A stretch of DNA of 34,572 bases from Paenibacillus sp. Soil522 (GTDB lineage Bacteria > Bacillota > Bacilli > Paenibacillales > Paenibacillaceae): assembly GCF_001428245.1 (NCBI RefSeq), contig NZ_LMRV01000058.1, forward strand, positions 1 through 34,572. Reading direction: 5' to 3'. Shown in pieces: positions 24,624 through 32,640 of this stretch. The notes below the pieces were generated by a model. It ran no database searches and was not told the origin of the DNA. It was given only the letters and a program-made list of their open reading frames with translations. How positions within the stretch are numbered: position 1 is the stretch's first letter; each line of letters begins with the position of its first letter. Both the position numbers and the translations under genes were made by a program.

Positions 24624-25028
24624 ATGGTATCTGGAGAATTTACCCGATTATGGACGAGGCTTTCGCGGGATTGGAAAAATAACTTGGAACAGTCGCTGGC
24701 TCCTTTGACGGAAGGGCAGCTAAATGTGCTCGAGCTGCTGCTGCAGCATCAGCCAATGAAGCCATCGGATTTGCTTCAGTATTTGGCTACTACTCCTGCT
24801 GCGATTACGACGCTGCTTGATCGGATGGAAAGAAACGAGCTTATTGAACGCACGAGGGACGATAATGATCGAAGAATTGTTTGGGTTTCTGTATCGGAGA
24901 AGGGCAAAGCGGAAGCGGAGCGCGGTTCAACGATTCGGACCGAAATGATCGAACAATCGCTGGACCGCATTTCCTCTCATAACCAGCAGCTGCTGGTTTA
25001 CTTATTAGGCAAGGTAGCAAACTTGTAA
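24624..25028 (+). CDS. MarR-family transcriptional regulator
   Basis: A 134-residue winged-helix protein. The DNA-binding core is LLQHQPMKPSDLLQYLATTP, AAITTLLDRMERNELIERTR and the wing DDNDRRIVWVSVSEKGKAEA, which is typical MarR sequence. Terminal helices provide dimerisation. MarR proteins usually repress their own gene and an efflux or detoxification gene in response to a small ligand. No obvious target is adjacent: the next gene, capA-like, is convergent. The RBS is a GAGGG some 13 bases upstream of ATG 24624. Confidence 0.9.
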   Translation: MVSGEFTRLWTRLSRDWKNNLEQSLAPLTEGQLNVLELLLQHQPMKPSDLLQYLATTPAAITTLLDRMERNELIERTRDDNDRRIVWVSVSEKGKAEAERGSTIRTEMIEQSLDRISSHNQQLLVYLLGKVANL

Positions 25029-25047
25029 GTGCTGCAGGAGACGCCGT

Positions 25048-26304
25048 TTAATTCATGGAATCGAGCCGATTGCGCAGCAAATCGTAATTTTTTTGAAGCA
25101 AATCGTAGTCGGCTTTCTTTAGCAAGCTGTCATTTGAAGCAGTTATCGTATCTTCGATAGGCAGTATGCGATAGCGGTAGGAACGATCTGGCTTGTATCG
25201 GTGAACCCATGTCGGAATCGTTTCAATTTCGGTTAGGTCAACGGTGCCGTCCGTCATGTTTTTACGCACATTTACTTTAAAAATAACCCCGCAATCCTTC
25301 GTATCGCCCCGCTGATTAGAAATAAAATTACCCATTGAATAAATAATAAGTCCTTTTTTAACATGGCCATTCTCATCAGTTGTTTCGACGACCTCATACG
25401 GCTGAACAACATGTGGATGCGAGCCGGCAATAATATCCGCTCCTGCTGCTATAAGCGCTCTTGCAAGACGCTTCTGTTCATCATTTGGCGTAATTTGATA
25501 TTCGGTACCGAAATGAAGGGATACCGTAATGAAATCGGCTCCCGCTTTACGAAGCTTTGAAATATCCGCTTTTATTTTCTGTTCATCGATTAGCGAAACC
25601 AGATAGGGCTTGCCTTCAGGAATCGGAATACCGTTCGTTCCATAAGTGTATGCAAGCAATCCCATGACGATGCCGGCTTTCTCCGATAAAACGATGTGCT
25701 CCGCTTCCTCTTGGGATGCAGCTGTTCCTTTAGTCGGAATATTAAGCGCCCTCAGGTTTTTAAGCGTGCGCAGCACTCCTGTTTCACCTTGATCCAGCGA
25801 ATGATTGTTGGCAGTTGTTATCAGATTAAATCCAGCCTTCTTTAGCGCTTCCCCGAGCTCGATTGGCGCGTTGAACCGCGGATAGCCGTCAAAGCCGTAC
25901 TCCGCGCCGGCAATAGGCGTCTCCAGGTTAGCGATGACCCAGTCCCCTTGCGCTAAAATAGGCTTAACCTCTGCAAAAAAAGGATTGAAGTTGTAGCGGT
26001 TCGTCCTTTTGTCAAAAGCGCCGGGCAGCTGCGGCGTATGCATCATGACATCGCCTACAGCCATCCATACCGCGTCGGCAAATACAGGCTTTGGAGGCAC
26101 AGGCGGTTTGGTGGCGGCAGGTGATGGTGATGGCGTGATCGCTGCCTGTTCATCCGGCGTAGTCCCGGCTGTCTCTGGAAGGTAAGAATCAGGTGGCGCT
26201 GACGCCCTATCAAAAATAGAGGGCATCAAAAAAATAAAAAGTAAACCGAAAAAACAAAGTACTAATAGAACGGCTTGAAATTTAAGATGCCGTTTTCGGC
26301 GCAT
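25048..26304 (-). CDS. CapA-family (poly-gamma-glutamate synthesis-like) metallophosphatase-fold protein
   Basis: A 418-residue membrane-anchored protein. It has a basic N-terminus, one TM helix (AVLLVLCFFGLLFIFLMP, residues 11-28), a Pro/Ser/Thr-rich spacer (about 35-75) and an extracellular CapA domain. Characteristic motifs: GDVMMHTPQL, NLETPI, TTANNHSLDQG, LHFGTEY, SHPHVVQPYE and YSMGNFI. CapA/PgsA proteins take part in poly-gamma-glutamate or capsule handling, but many stand-alone homologues like this one have no cap operon and unknown function. The gene is convergent with the MarR gene and 19 bp after the rluA-like gene on the same strand. Confidence 0.92.
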   Translation of the reverse strand: MRRKRHLKFQAVLLVLCFFGLLFIFLMPSIFDRASAPPDSYLPETAGTTPDEQAAITPSPSPAATKPPVPPKPVFADAVWMAVGDVMMHTPQLPGAFDKRTNRYNFNPFFAEVKPILAQGDWVIANLETPIAGAEYGFDGYPRFNAPIELGEALKKAGFNLITTANNHSLDQGETGVLRTLKNLRALNIPTKGTAASQEEAEHIVLSEKAGIVMGLLAYTYGTNGIPIPEGKPYLVSLIDEQKIKADISKLRKAGADFITVSLHFGTEYQITPNDEQKRLARALIAAGADIIAGSHPHVVQPYEVVETTDENGHVKKGLIIYSMGNFISNQRGDTKDCGVIFKVNVRKNMTDGTVDLTEIETIPTWVHRYKPDRSYRYRILPIEDTITASNDSLLKKADYDLLQKNYDLLRNRLDSMN

Positions 26305-26323
26305 ATGTCTTTGTCCTTCCTTG

Positions 26324-27037
26324 TTACGTATTGCTCAGCATGTTGGAGGCGGCTTCAAGCTGCTCGCCGGACCACCAGGTCCAGGCATCAGAGCCGCTTG
26401 GTATCGACCGGAAGCTGATCCATTCCTTCGTTACCGGATGAGGAGCTGAAACCGAAGTCGACCATAACGCGATATCGGTGATACCGCCTGCTGGCTTTGC
26501 ACCATATTTAAGATCACCTACTAGCGGACAGCCGATATGCGCGAGCTGTGCCCGAATTTGATGAGGTCTTCCCGTATGCAGCTTAACCGCGATCAGCGAA
26601 TAACGCCCGGACATGACTGCAACCTCGTATTCCAAAATGGCTTCTTTTGCTTCAATCGTTGGCTTGTTATAGACGGTAACCTGATTATGCTTATTATCCT
26701 TGAGGATATAATGCGTTAAACGGGCTTTCGGCTTGCTTGGGCTGCCTTGCACAACACAGACATAAGTCTTGCCAAATTGGCGGTTACGCACCGATTCGGA
26801 TAATCTGGAGGCAGCTTTCGAAGTTTTGGCAAAAATCATAACGCCGCCAACCATACGGTCAAGACGGTGAACGAGGCCGAGAAATACGTTTCCAGGTTTA
26901 TTATGCCGTTCCTTTAAATCCTGCTTTAGCAGCGTCAGGATGTCAGCATCGCCTGTATCATCCTCTTGCGACAAAATGCCAGGCGGCTTCACGACAGCCA
27001 GTAGGTGATTATCCTCATATAAAACGGTGATCGGCAT
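26324..27037 (-). CDS. RluA-family pseudouridine synthase
   Basis: A 237-residue RNA-modifying enzyme that converts uridine to pseudouridine in rRNA or tRNA. It begins ITVLYEDNHLLAVVKPPGIL. The catalytic Asp is in GLVHRLDRMVGGVMIFAKTS, and the RNA-binding GRPHQIRAQLAHIGCPLVGD block follows. There is no S4 domain, which fits the short single-domain RluA subgroup. Its ATG shares the A of the upstream gene's TAA stop (TAATG), indicating translational coupling to the RlmI-like methyltransferase. Both probably modify ribosomal RNA; the exact sites are not readable. Confidence 0.93.
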   Translation of the reverse strand: MPITVLYEDNHLLAVVKPPGILSQEDDTGDADILTLLKQDLKERHNKPGNVFLGLVHRLDRMVGGVMIFAKTSKAASRLSESVRNRQFGKTYVCVVQGSPSKPKARLTHYILKDNKHNQVTVYNKPTIEAKEAILEYEVAVMSGRYSLIAVKLHTGRPHQIRAQLAHIGCPLVGDLKYGAKPAGGITDIALWSTSVSAPHPVTKEWISFRSIPSGSDAWTWWSGEQLEAASNMLSNT

Positions 27038-27903
27038 TACTTAGACTCCCAACGACCCAATATACCGCAAGGCAAATTAAGGCCGGATTTACTAATCGGC
27101 AAACCGATTTCCCCGCAATGGATCTCACCGCCGTATTTGGCATTCATCGTCATATGCAGCAGGTTGTGCAGAACGGAAGGCGATAGCCCGGTCGTATAAG
27201 AGTTTATTAGCAGGAACAACGGATTGTCGGACAAAATAGAGGTGCAGGATTGAAGAAACGGAAACAAATTTTCTTCCAGCTTCCACGTTTCGCCGTTCGG
27301 TCCGCGTCCATAGGAAGGAGGGTCCATAATGATCGCGTCATATTGCTTGCCCCGGCGCTGCTCGCGTTGAACGAATTTAAATACATCATCCGTAATGTAG
27401 CGGATGGGTGCGGACTCCAGTCCGGACAGCTGGGCATTCTCCCTGGCCCATTGGACCATGCCCTTGGCTGCGTCCACGTGGCACACTTCAGCGCCTGCAG
27501 CGGCAGAGGCTACTGTTGCGCCCCCGGAATAAGCGAATAGATTCAAGACGCGGATCGGTCGTCCAGCTGATCTGATTTTGTCCATCATCCAGCTCCAGTT
27601 CACCGCTTGCTCAGGAAATAAGCCGGTATGCTTGAAATTGGTCGGCTTGATGTGAAAGTTAAGCTCTCCGTAAGATATCGTCCAGCGTTCGGGAAGGGAC
27701 GGGCTCATTGACCATTGACCGCCGCCGGAGTTGCTCCTGTGATAGTGACCGTCCGCTTTTTTCCAAAGTCCTGTTTCATTTACAATCGGCCAAATAATTT
27801 GCGGGTCAGGCCGGCGAAGCGTGTAATTGCCCCAGCGCTCGAGCTTATCCCCGTCCCCTGTATCTATGACCTCATAATCCATCCATTTATCAGCTATGTA
27901 CAT
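27037..27903 (-). CDS. Class I SAM-dependent methyltransferase, RlmI/RlmK-like
   Basis: About 288 residues from ATG 27903, which follows GGAAGGG by ten bases. The open frame extends upstream to 28029, but that part has no RBS and overlaps the divergent intergenic region. N-terminal RWGNYTLRRPDPQIIWP leads to the Rossmann methyltransferase: motif I VLNLFAYSGGATVASAAAGA, then VDAAKGMVQWARENA and the catalytic-type DPPSYGRG. This is the pattern of 23S rRNA 5-methylcytosine methyltransferases, although a PUA domain is absent. Coupled to the downstream pseudouridine synthase. Substrate inferred as rRNA. Confidence 0.88.
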   Translation of the reverse strand: MYIADKWMDYEVIDTGDGDKLERWGNYTLRRPDPQIIWPIVNETGLWKKADGHYHRSNSGGGQWSMSPSLPERWTISYGELNFHIKPTNFKHTGLFPEQAVNWSWMMDKIRSAGRPIRVLNLFAYSGGATVASAAAGAEVCHVDAAKGMVQWARENAQLSGLESAPIRYITDDVFKFVQREQRRGKQYDAIIMDPPSYGRGPNGETWKLEENLFPFLQSCTSILSDNPLFLLINSYTTGLSPSVLHNLLHMTMNAKYGGEIHCGEIGLPISKSGLNLPCGILGRWESK

Positions 27904-27952
27904 ATTAATCGTTACCCTTCCTTGACCTTGTTTTTGTAATATAATAATGTCA

Positions 27953-27968
27953 TCGATAATTATATCGA
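27953..27968. promoter_or_regulatory. Perfect 6-4-6 inverted repeat in a divergent intergenic region
   Basis: TCGATA-ATTA-TATCGA lies between the methyltransferase start (27903, minus) and the small plus-strand ORF at about 28018. It follows a TATAAT-like box at 27940-27945. It could be an operator; no regulator is assigned. Confidence 0.35.
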
Positions 27969-28017
27969 AGCTGACACAATGAAGCAATGTAACCGAGGGT
28001 AATGGAGACTGGTATTT

Positions 28018-28203
28018 ATTCGTAAGCAAAGGAACGGGTGGGTTATTTCGCTAATTTTAAGCTTGATGCTGCTTGCAGTTTTAACGGCGACTGTCCCGGA
28101 GCAGAATCGATCAGCGGAGGCGCTCATGGCAGACATGAAGAGTGAAGGGGCAACTGCTGCCTTTAAGCTGTTTTCGTATCAGGGATGGCAGTCATTTGTT
28201 TGA
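28018..28203 (+). CDS. Small exported or membrane peptide with a non-standard start
   Basis: The open frame gives RKQRNGWVISLILSLMLLAV followed by LTATVPEQNRSAEAL and ends KLFSYQGWQSFV, about 61 residues. A basic N-terminus plus hydrophobic core is a clear signal peptide or single TM helix. No ATG/GTG/TTG precedes the basic stretch. The best positioned codon is ATT 28018, about nine bases after GGAGA, or CTG 28010; internal ATG 28063 would cut the signal. It precedes the zinc-ribbon gene by 49 bp. Function unknown; the start and reality need checking. Confidence 0.45.
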   Translation: MRKQRNGWVISLILSLMLLAVLTATVPEQNRSAEALMADMKSEGATAAFKLFSYQGWQSFV

Positions 28204-28252
28204 TTATGATCATTGAGTAAACAATCAATAAAAATAGAGGAGCAACTTTAAA

Positions 28253-28441
28253 ATGATGAACTTTGAGTGCGAGTGCGGGAATAAGACGTCAATGTTTGCA
28301 ACGGGAGACCGGGACGAGCATGGAAGAGAGTATATTGAAGTCGAGGATGATGACAGGCTGAACATTACGATAGGTGACAAAAGCGTCCTGTTTCGCTGCT
28401 CCTTTTGCGGCTATACGTATCGTTTGGAGCAAATTTCATGA
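28253..28441 (+). CDS. Small zinc-ribbon-like protein
   Basis: A 62-residue protein with two cysteine pairs, FECECGNKTS near the N-terminus and FRCSFCGYTYRL near the C-terminus, separated by an acidic stretch (DRDEHGREYIEVEDDDRLN). This arrangement suits one zinc ribbon. AGGAGC lies about ten bases before the tandem ATGs. Its last codons abut the truncated araA gene. Function unknown. Confidence 0.7.
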   Translation: MMNFECECGNKTSMFATGDRDEHGREYIEVEDDDRLNITIGDKSVLFRCSFCGYTYRLEQIS

Positions 28442-29300
28442 CCGATTTGAAATTTATCCGGGAAATGAGGTTTCGGATGCAGAAGTGAAGCAGCTTCTGG
28501 AAGAGTACAGTGATCAGTACGACATTTCATCAGCGACACGCGGAAATGCAGCAGCTTGGGCTTCGATCGGCGAGCAAGCCCGCATTGAGCTGGGCCTTAA
28601 AGCTTTTCTGCAAGAGGGCGGTTTCTCCGCATTTACAACTTCTTTCGAAGATTTGCATGGCATGAAGCAGCTTCCAGGTTTGGCTGTTCAACGTTTAATA
28701 GAGCAAGGCTACGGCTTTGGCGGCGAGGGTGACTGGAAAACCTCTGCGCTTACTCGTTTGATGAAGCTGATTGCAAACAATAAAGGTACTTCCTTCATGG
28801 AGGATTACACTTATCATCTGGAGGAAGGCAACGAGCTTGTACTAGGTTCACATATGCTTGAAGTGTGTCCTACGATTGCGGATAGCCGTCCGAAAATCGA
28901 AGTTCATCCGCTAGGTATCGGCGGCAAAGCGGATCCAGCGCGTATCGTATTCGACGGACGTTCCGGCGCAGCACTGAATGCATCGCTAGTCGATCTGGGC
29001 AACCGTTTCCGCCTGATCATTAACCAGGTAGATGCCGTAAAGCCGATGCACGAAATGCCGAAGCTTCCTGTAGCACGTGTATTGTGGAAGCCGCAGCCAT
29101 CGCTTCGTGATGCAGCGGAGAGCTGGATCTATGCTGGCGGCGCACACCATACCGTATTTTCTTATGTGGTTACGACGGAGCAGCTTGTGGATTGGGCTGA
29201 CCTGGTTGGCATTGAAACGGTCGTCATCGATCAAAAATCGACAGTCCGCGGCATTCGCAATGAGCTGCGTTGGAATGATCTTAGCTACCGCATTCGTTAA
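28442..29300 (+). pseudogene. araA: L-arabinose isomerase, C-terminal part only
   Basis: From about 28442 the frame encodes VSDAEVKQLLEEYSDQYDIS, LGLKAFLQEGGFSAFTTSFE, GYGFGGEGDWKTSALTRLMK, MEDYTYHLEEGNELVLGSHM and AGGAHHTVFSY. This is about 285 residues matching the last 58 percent of AraA (normally about 490-500). The metal-binding Glu/Glu/His/His positions (GGEGD, MEDYT, LGSHM, GAHHT) are present, but the whole N-terminal domain is absent. The open frame borrows codons from the overlapping zinc-ribbon gene. No RBS or start fits, so it is a 5'-deleted remnant. No other arabinose gene is in the window. Confidence 0.9.
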
Positions 29301-29328
29301 TAAACATACAGGTTGATTTTAAAAAAAT

Positions 29329-29377
29329 AAGAGGCTGCTGTTTTAAACCTAACGAAGGTTTAAAGCAGCAGCCTCTT
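29329..29377 (-). terminator. Strong terminator between the araA remnant and a convergent gene
   Basis: AAGAGGCTGCTG (29329-29340) pairs with CAGCAGCCTCTT (29366-29377). An inner stem TTTTAAACCT / AGGTTTAAA encloses AACGA. On the minus strand it is followed by TATTTTTTT, so it is chiefly the terminator of the gene at 29393-30157, and weakly of araA. Confidence 0.85.
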
Positions 29378-29392
29378 CCTGTTGACGGATTG

Positions 29393-30157
29393 CTATTCGG
29401 ATTTTTCTTTTTGAATTTTTGCAGGATTATTGATTTTGTAAGGAATAGGGTGCTTCGTGAGCTTCTTAGCTATTACTTTACCTTCGAAATGAATGGTGTC
29501 CCCTATTTCTAACTCCAATTTTTTAAGCGTGGCGCTGTGGCTGGACCAGGCTGCGCCGATATCGGTGGCCGGGTCTGCTATGGCAACCGCTTCGTAGATG
29601 ACCACTTCATCCTCCGTATCGGAAAAATTGTTCGGTACAGTAGTAAAATCTTTGACAGTAGCGATCATTTTGACCTTTTCTTCAGGAAGCTGAAGCTTTG
29701 GTGCTTTTTCTTTTTTGGTTTTGGCTTTTGTCGGCGGTTCTGCCTCAGGCTCTTTAGGCAAGTTATCCTCGGCAGGCAGTGCGCTCTCAACAGCCGGCTT
29801 TTGCTCCAAAACCTGCGTTAATGGTTGTTCTGCCTCAACACTCATCGTTTCTAAAATGGACGACTCTTCTGCAGCAGCTGAGCTCTTCTGGCTGTAATTC
29901 GAAGCTTGCATTTCCTTCAGGTATGAGGGGTGGATACAATGTTTTTGTTCGTTGTCGAATGAGATAACCGCTGTCATCCGATCGACATAGCCGACAATGC
30001 TGCATGCTAGATTTGTGCCGCTGCCTTTATAGAAAAACGCTTTTGTTTTGGAAGCTTTCTCGGACAATAAGCCCCATTCCTTACATTTTTCTATTTGCTC
30101 CGCTTCATTCTCGAAGGATGTATACGTGTTTGGTTCGATAATGAATGTATGTATCAT
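29393..30157 (-). CDS. Putative OB-fold-like protein with Pro/Glu/Lys-rich hinge
   Basis: About 254 residues from ATG 30157, preceded by AAAGGCGG; the open frame upstream of this lacks an RBS. An N-terminal globular part (residues 1-88, MIHTFIIEPNTYTSFE, FFYKGSGTNLACSIVGYVDR) is joined by a Ser/Glu/Pro/Lys-rich linker (about 90-165) to a C-terminal beta-rich domain (MIATVKDFTTVPNNFSDTED, LEIGDTIHFEGKVIAKKL). That last domain looks like an OB fold of the nucleic-acid-binding type, though I cannot name the family. Cytosolic; acting as a DNA- or RNA-binding adaptor is a guess. A strong terminator follows. Confidence 0.55.
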   Translation of the reverse strand: MIHTFIIEPNTYTSFENEAEQIEKCKEWGLLSEKASKTKAFFYKGSGTNLACSIVGYVDRMTAVISFDNEQKHCIHPSYLKEMQASNYSQKSSAAAEESSILETMSVEAEQPLTQVLEQKPAVESALPAEDNLPKEPEAEPPTKAKTKKEKAPKLQLPEEKVKMIATVKDFTTVPNNFSDTEDEVVIYEAVAIADPATDIGAAWSSHSATLKKLELEIGDTIHFEGKVIAKKLTKHPIPYKINNPAKIQKEKSE

Positions 30158-30363
30158 GTAATTTCCGCCTTTCTGTTTTTCTTCATCTATTTTATCACTT
30201 TTTTGCTTCTTGGAGAAAAGGACATGGTATATGTTTATCCGATTGATTGGAATAATTTTAGCTGTAAATCGAATCAACGATCCGTTAATCTTTAAATAAA
30301 ATAAGGATAACCTGTTGCAGCATATCATGAATGGAGATGAATTATTTTTAAAGGAGCAAAATA

Positions 30364-30795
30364 ATGAAGGATATAGGGAGATTAGTTATAAAGCTTTTTA
30401 TAGCGATTTTTACACTCCTTTTTATTTTTCCAGCCATCATCTTCTCGGTTCTTGTCATGGGATTAACGGATTCTTGGAAATCAGGAACCGTAATGCTAAT
30501 TTCAGCTTTAATTCTCAAAATGATGATGCATTTTAATTATATAAGCCAACCTTCTCCATCCCGATCGAGGAATAAGATCGCGTCAAGAAGGAGGGAGGGC
30601 GGCTATTACTTGGAAACGCAGTTACGGAATCAGGCTCCGCCGCCGCTAAGTGACATTTATCGTGAAATCGATTTACAGTACGGGGAAAACGATTTATTAT
30701 ACAAGACCATTCTAGAACTAGAAAATGAAAATCAGCTCATTGAAGAGAAAATGACGCTTAAGAAAAAATTACCATGCCGGATTAAAAAATATTAA
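30364..30795 (+). CDS. Small two-helix membrane protein with coiled-coil tail
   Basis: A 143-residue protein. TM1 is about residues 8-33 (LVIKLFIAIFTLLFIFPAII) and TM2 about 42-55 (VMLISALILKMMM). A basic Arg-rich segment (SRSRNKIASRRREGG) and a charged helical tail (LLYKTILELENENQLIEEKM) follow. AAAGGAGC precedes ATG 30364 by seven bases. The tail with acidic and basic patches could bind a partner in the cytosol. No family recognised. The zinc-finger gene follows 66 bp downstream, possibly in the same transcript. Confidence 0.65.
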   Translation: MKDIGRLVIKLFIAIFTLLFIFPAIIFSVLVMGLTDSWKSGTVMLISALILKMMMHFNYISQPSPSRSRNKIASRRREGGYYLETQLRNQAPPPLSDIYREIDLQYGENDLLYKTILELENENQLIEEKMTLKKKLPCRIKKY

Positions 30796-30861
30796 TCACA
30801 CAAAACCCCTAATTTCCGATAAGATGTGCGAATGATAAGCTTATAGGGGTGATTTACGAGA

Positions 30862-31770
30862 ATGGAAAAGAAACGGTGTTTGTTCTGTTCTGAGATCGTG
30901 CAAATAGAAGAAAAAGGTATGCATGATCATTATTTAGGCTGTTATTGCGCACCTGGCGGCTCTTACAGTCTGTTGAGAGATAGTTACAATACAATTAACG
31001 CATTCTCTTATCAAATCAAAAGCAAACGATTTCCTATCATATCAGCTTATATCCGGGAACAGTCCGATTGTGGTGAAGCTGTAATGCTGTCGATCGGAGA
31101 TTTAGCCGCGATAGAAAATTCTCCGAACATTCCGGTGACAATTGAGGAGAAAGAAGGCCGACTTCTGCAGTACTTATATAGACATTCCGAAGGGCCGGAC
31201 GATCCCGTCGTTATTCATCCGTTGTCTCAGAGCTATAATATAACCTATTCTCCAAATTTGCAGGAGCTTGTTTATATTATTGAGAAGCTAAAAGAGGAGC
31301 GGTTAATCATAAGGGAAGGAATGACCTTTATGCTGACGGAGAAAGGGTGGAGCGAAGCGGCTGCAAGAGCCGGAGGAAGAAAGTTAAAGTCATGCTTCGT
31401 TTTGCTTTCAGACTGCGCTGACACTCGTACCGAATGGTCGGAGAGCGTATTTCCAAAAATAGAGCAGTGCGGGTATTTGCCGCGTTTGTTTCATCAATCG
31501 GAAATGGGCAGTCGTGAAAATCATTCGATTGAGCTAATTTCAGATTGTAAGCTTATTATTGCGGATTTAACTAAACCTTCGCCTGACGTTTATTTAGCAG
31601 CAGGTTACGCTCTCGGAAAAAATATCCCTGTTATTTGGACGGTAAACCGCAGCACAGCGGATGAGTTGTTCGTCCAATCTCATCCCATTCGGCCATTTGT
31701 TTGGGACACTACGGAGGAGTTAGTAGAGATGCTGCAGCAGAGATTGAGCTATAAGGTGATTTACTCCTGA
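30862..31770 (+). CDS. Zinc-finger / winged-helix / nucleoside-deoxyribosyltransferase-like (or TIR-like) protein
   Basis: A 302-residue three-part protein. Residues 6-29 hold CLFC, HDH and CYC, a likely zinc site. Residues about 97-165 look like a winged-helix domain (RLLQYLYRHS, LQELVYIIEKLKEERLIIRE, MLTEKGW). Residues 176-290 have a Rossmann-like domain with CKLIIADLTKPSPDVYLAAG, YALGKNIPVIWT. That motif is shared by nucleoside 2-deoxyribosyltransferases and nucleotide-sensing domains of defence proteins. The catalytic Glu expected in NVYYELGYA is Ala here (DVYLAAGYA), so binding or sensing rather than cleavage is plausible. The gene ends at a perfect terminator. Overall function unknown. 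Confidence 0.7.
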   Translation: MEKKRCLFCSEIVQIEEKGMHDHYLGCYCAPGGSYSLLRDSYNTINAFSYQIKSKRFPIISAYIREQSDCGEAVMLSIGDLAAIENSPNIPVTIEEKEGRLLQYLYRHSEGPDDPVVIHPLSQSYNITYSPNLQELVYIIEKLKEERLIIREGMTFMLTEKGWSEAAARAGGRKLKSCFVLLSDCADTRTEWSESVFPKIEQCGYLPRLFHQSEMGSRENHSIELISDCKLIIADLTKPSPDVYLAAGYALGKNIPVIWTVNRSTADELFVQSHPIRPFVWDTTEELVEMLQQRLSYKVIYS

Positions 31771-31801
31771 GAGCAGTAACCACCGATCATATAGAGACAG
31801 C

Positions 31802-31840
31802 AAAAAACACACGCGAGTATTGGTGTGTTTTTTATTTTTA
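31802..31840 (+). terminator. Terminator after the zinc-finger/NDT-like gene
   Basis: AAAAAACACAC pairs with GTGTGTTTTTT around GCGAGTATTG, followed by ATTTTT. It lies 31 bp beyond the stop. The A-run on the left may let it act on the minus strand as well. Confidence 0.85.
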
Positions 31841-31893
31841 CCGAAAATATATAATCATAATAAATAAATTTAAATTTTATTGTATCCAGGCGT

Positions 31894-32187
31894 TCAGCTG
31901 CACATCGTGGTAGGCTTTAATGCAGCATTGAAAGCGGCTCGATTTTCCCATAGAAACGAGAGGATTTCATTGTGATCCTCGAAAAAATGTTCTGTTTCGT
32001 CCTTGTAGTCATCACCAAGCCCATGTACGCTAAAACGGTTCTCGGCGTAGCTCATAAAAGTCCATTGGCCTCCGCGTTTGCGATCGTTAAACACAAGGTA
32101 AAACTTCTCCCCTTCTGCATCCCATTGAGCTAAGGAGTTAAAATTTTCCAGAATAAATGTAATGTCCGTTTTTTTCTTAATCAGCAT
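31894..32187 (-). CDS. Small protein of unknown function (97 aa)
   Basis: A soluble, mixed alpha/beta protein. KKKTDITFILENFNSLAQWD, FYLVFNDRKRGGQWTFMSYA, then an acidic part and FLWENRAAFNAAL. I choose ATG 32187, six bases after GAGGAGA; ATG 32190 and TTG 32193 are too near the RBS. No family is recognised and no neighbour shares its strand, so no role can be proposed. Confidence 0.65.
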   Translation of the reverse strand: MLIKKKTDITFILENFNSLAQWDAEGEKFYLVFNDRKRGGQWTFMSYAENRFSVHGLGDDYKDETEHFFEDHNEILSFLWENRAAFNAALKPTTMCS

Positions 32188-32193
32188 CATCAA

Positions 32194-32640
32194 TCTCCTC
32201 TTTCTTTATAAAAATATTAGAATATGTAAGTATTAATTGCACAAGAACAAAACAAGAATATATGATTTCGTTAAAAAAGTATGTCAAACGATAGGTGTGA
32301 GTTGTGGGATTGTTTGACGAATGATGTCGAATCCACCGCATAGAAGTGAAATTTGTAAGTGAGGGAGTATATCTCATGGAGTTTCTTTGTTGTATACTTT
32401 GTTTAAAAAATACCGCAGTGTTATCTTTTAGTCAAGTACTTTCGATAAGTTTCGGAAAATAATAAAGTTAATTCACAAAATATATTTAGTTGCGTGCAAA
32501 TTGAAGCTCGACTCAATGGCAAAAGCTGGAGGCCCGTCGAGGTATAGAAGAAAACGACAAAATTTTACATGCTGTTTTTTGTGTGCTTTATTTGGTAGCA
32601 TAGCTAAAATTTTTTAATTACTAGGAAGGGAGAGTCTCCT
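32194..32640. other. Long A/T-rich intergenic region upstream of the HD-GYP gene
   Basis: No coding sequence I can support. The only clear structure is CTCGAC (32507-32512) pairing with GTCGAG (32536-32541) around a 23-base loop containing GGCAAAAGCTGGAGGCCC. This hairpin is in the leader of the HD-GYP gene, about 100 bp before its start. The loop weakly recalls part of a c-di-GMP riboswitch core, but the other conserved helices are not found. The RBS GGAAGGGAGAG is just upstream of ATG 32641. Confidence 0.4.

Noticed and set aside
27904..28029. N-terminal extension of the RlmI-like methyltransferase
   Set aside because: The extra 42 codons lack an RBS, read as noise and cover the divergent promoter region; ATG 27903 has a good RBS.
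32461..32640. Cyclic di-GMP-I riboswitch upstream of the HD-GYP gene
   Set aside because: Only a fragment resembling the GCAAAGC core was seen. The first GGCAAAC hairpin and the tetraloop-receptor helix are absent, so no riboswitch is called.
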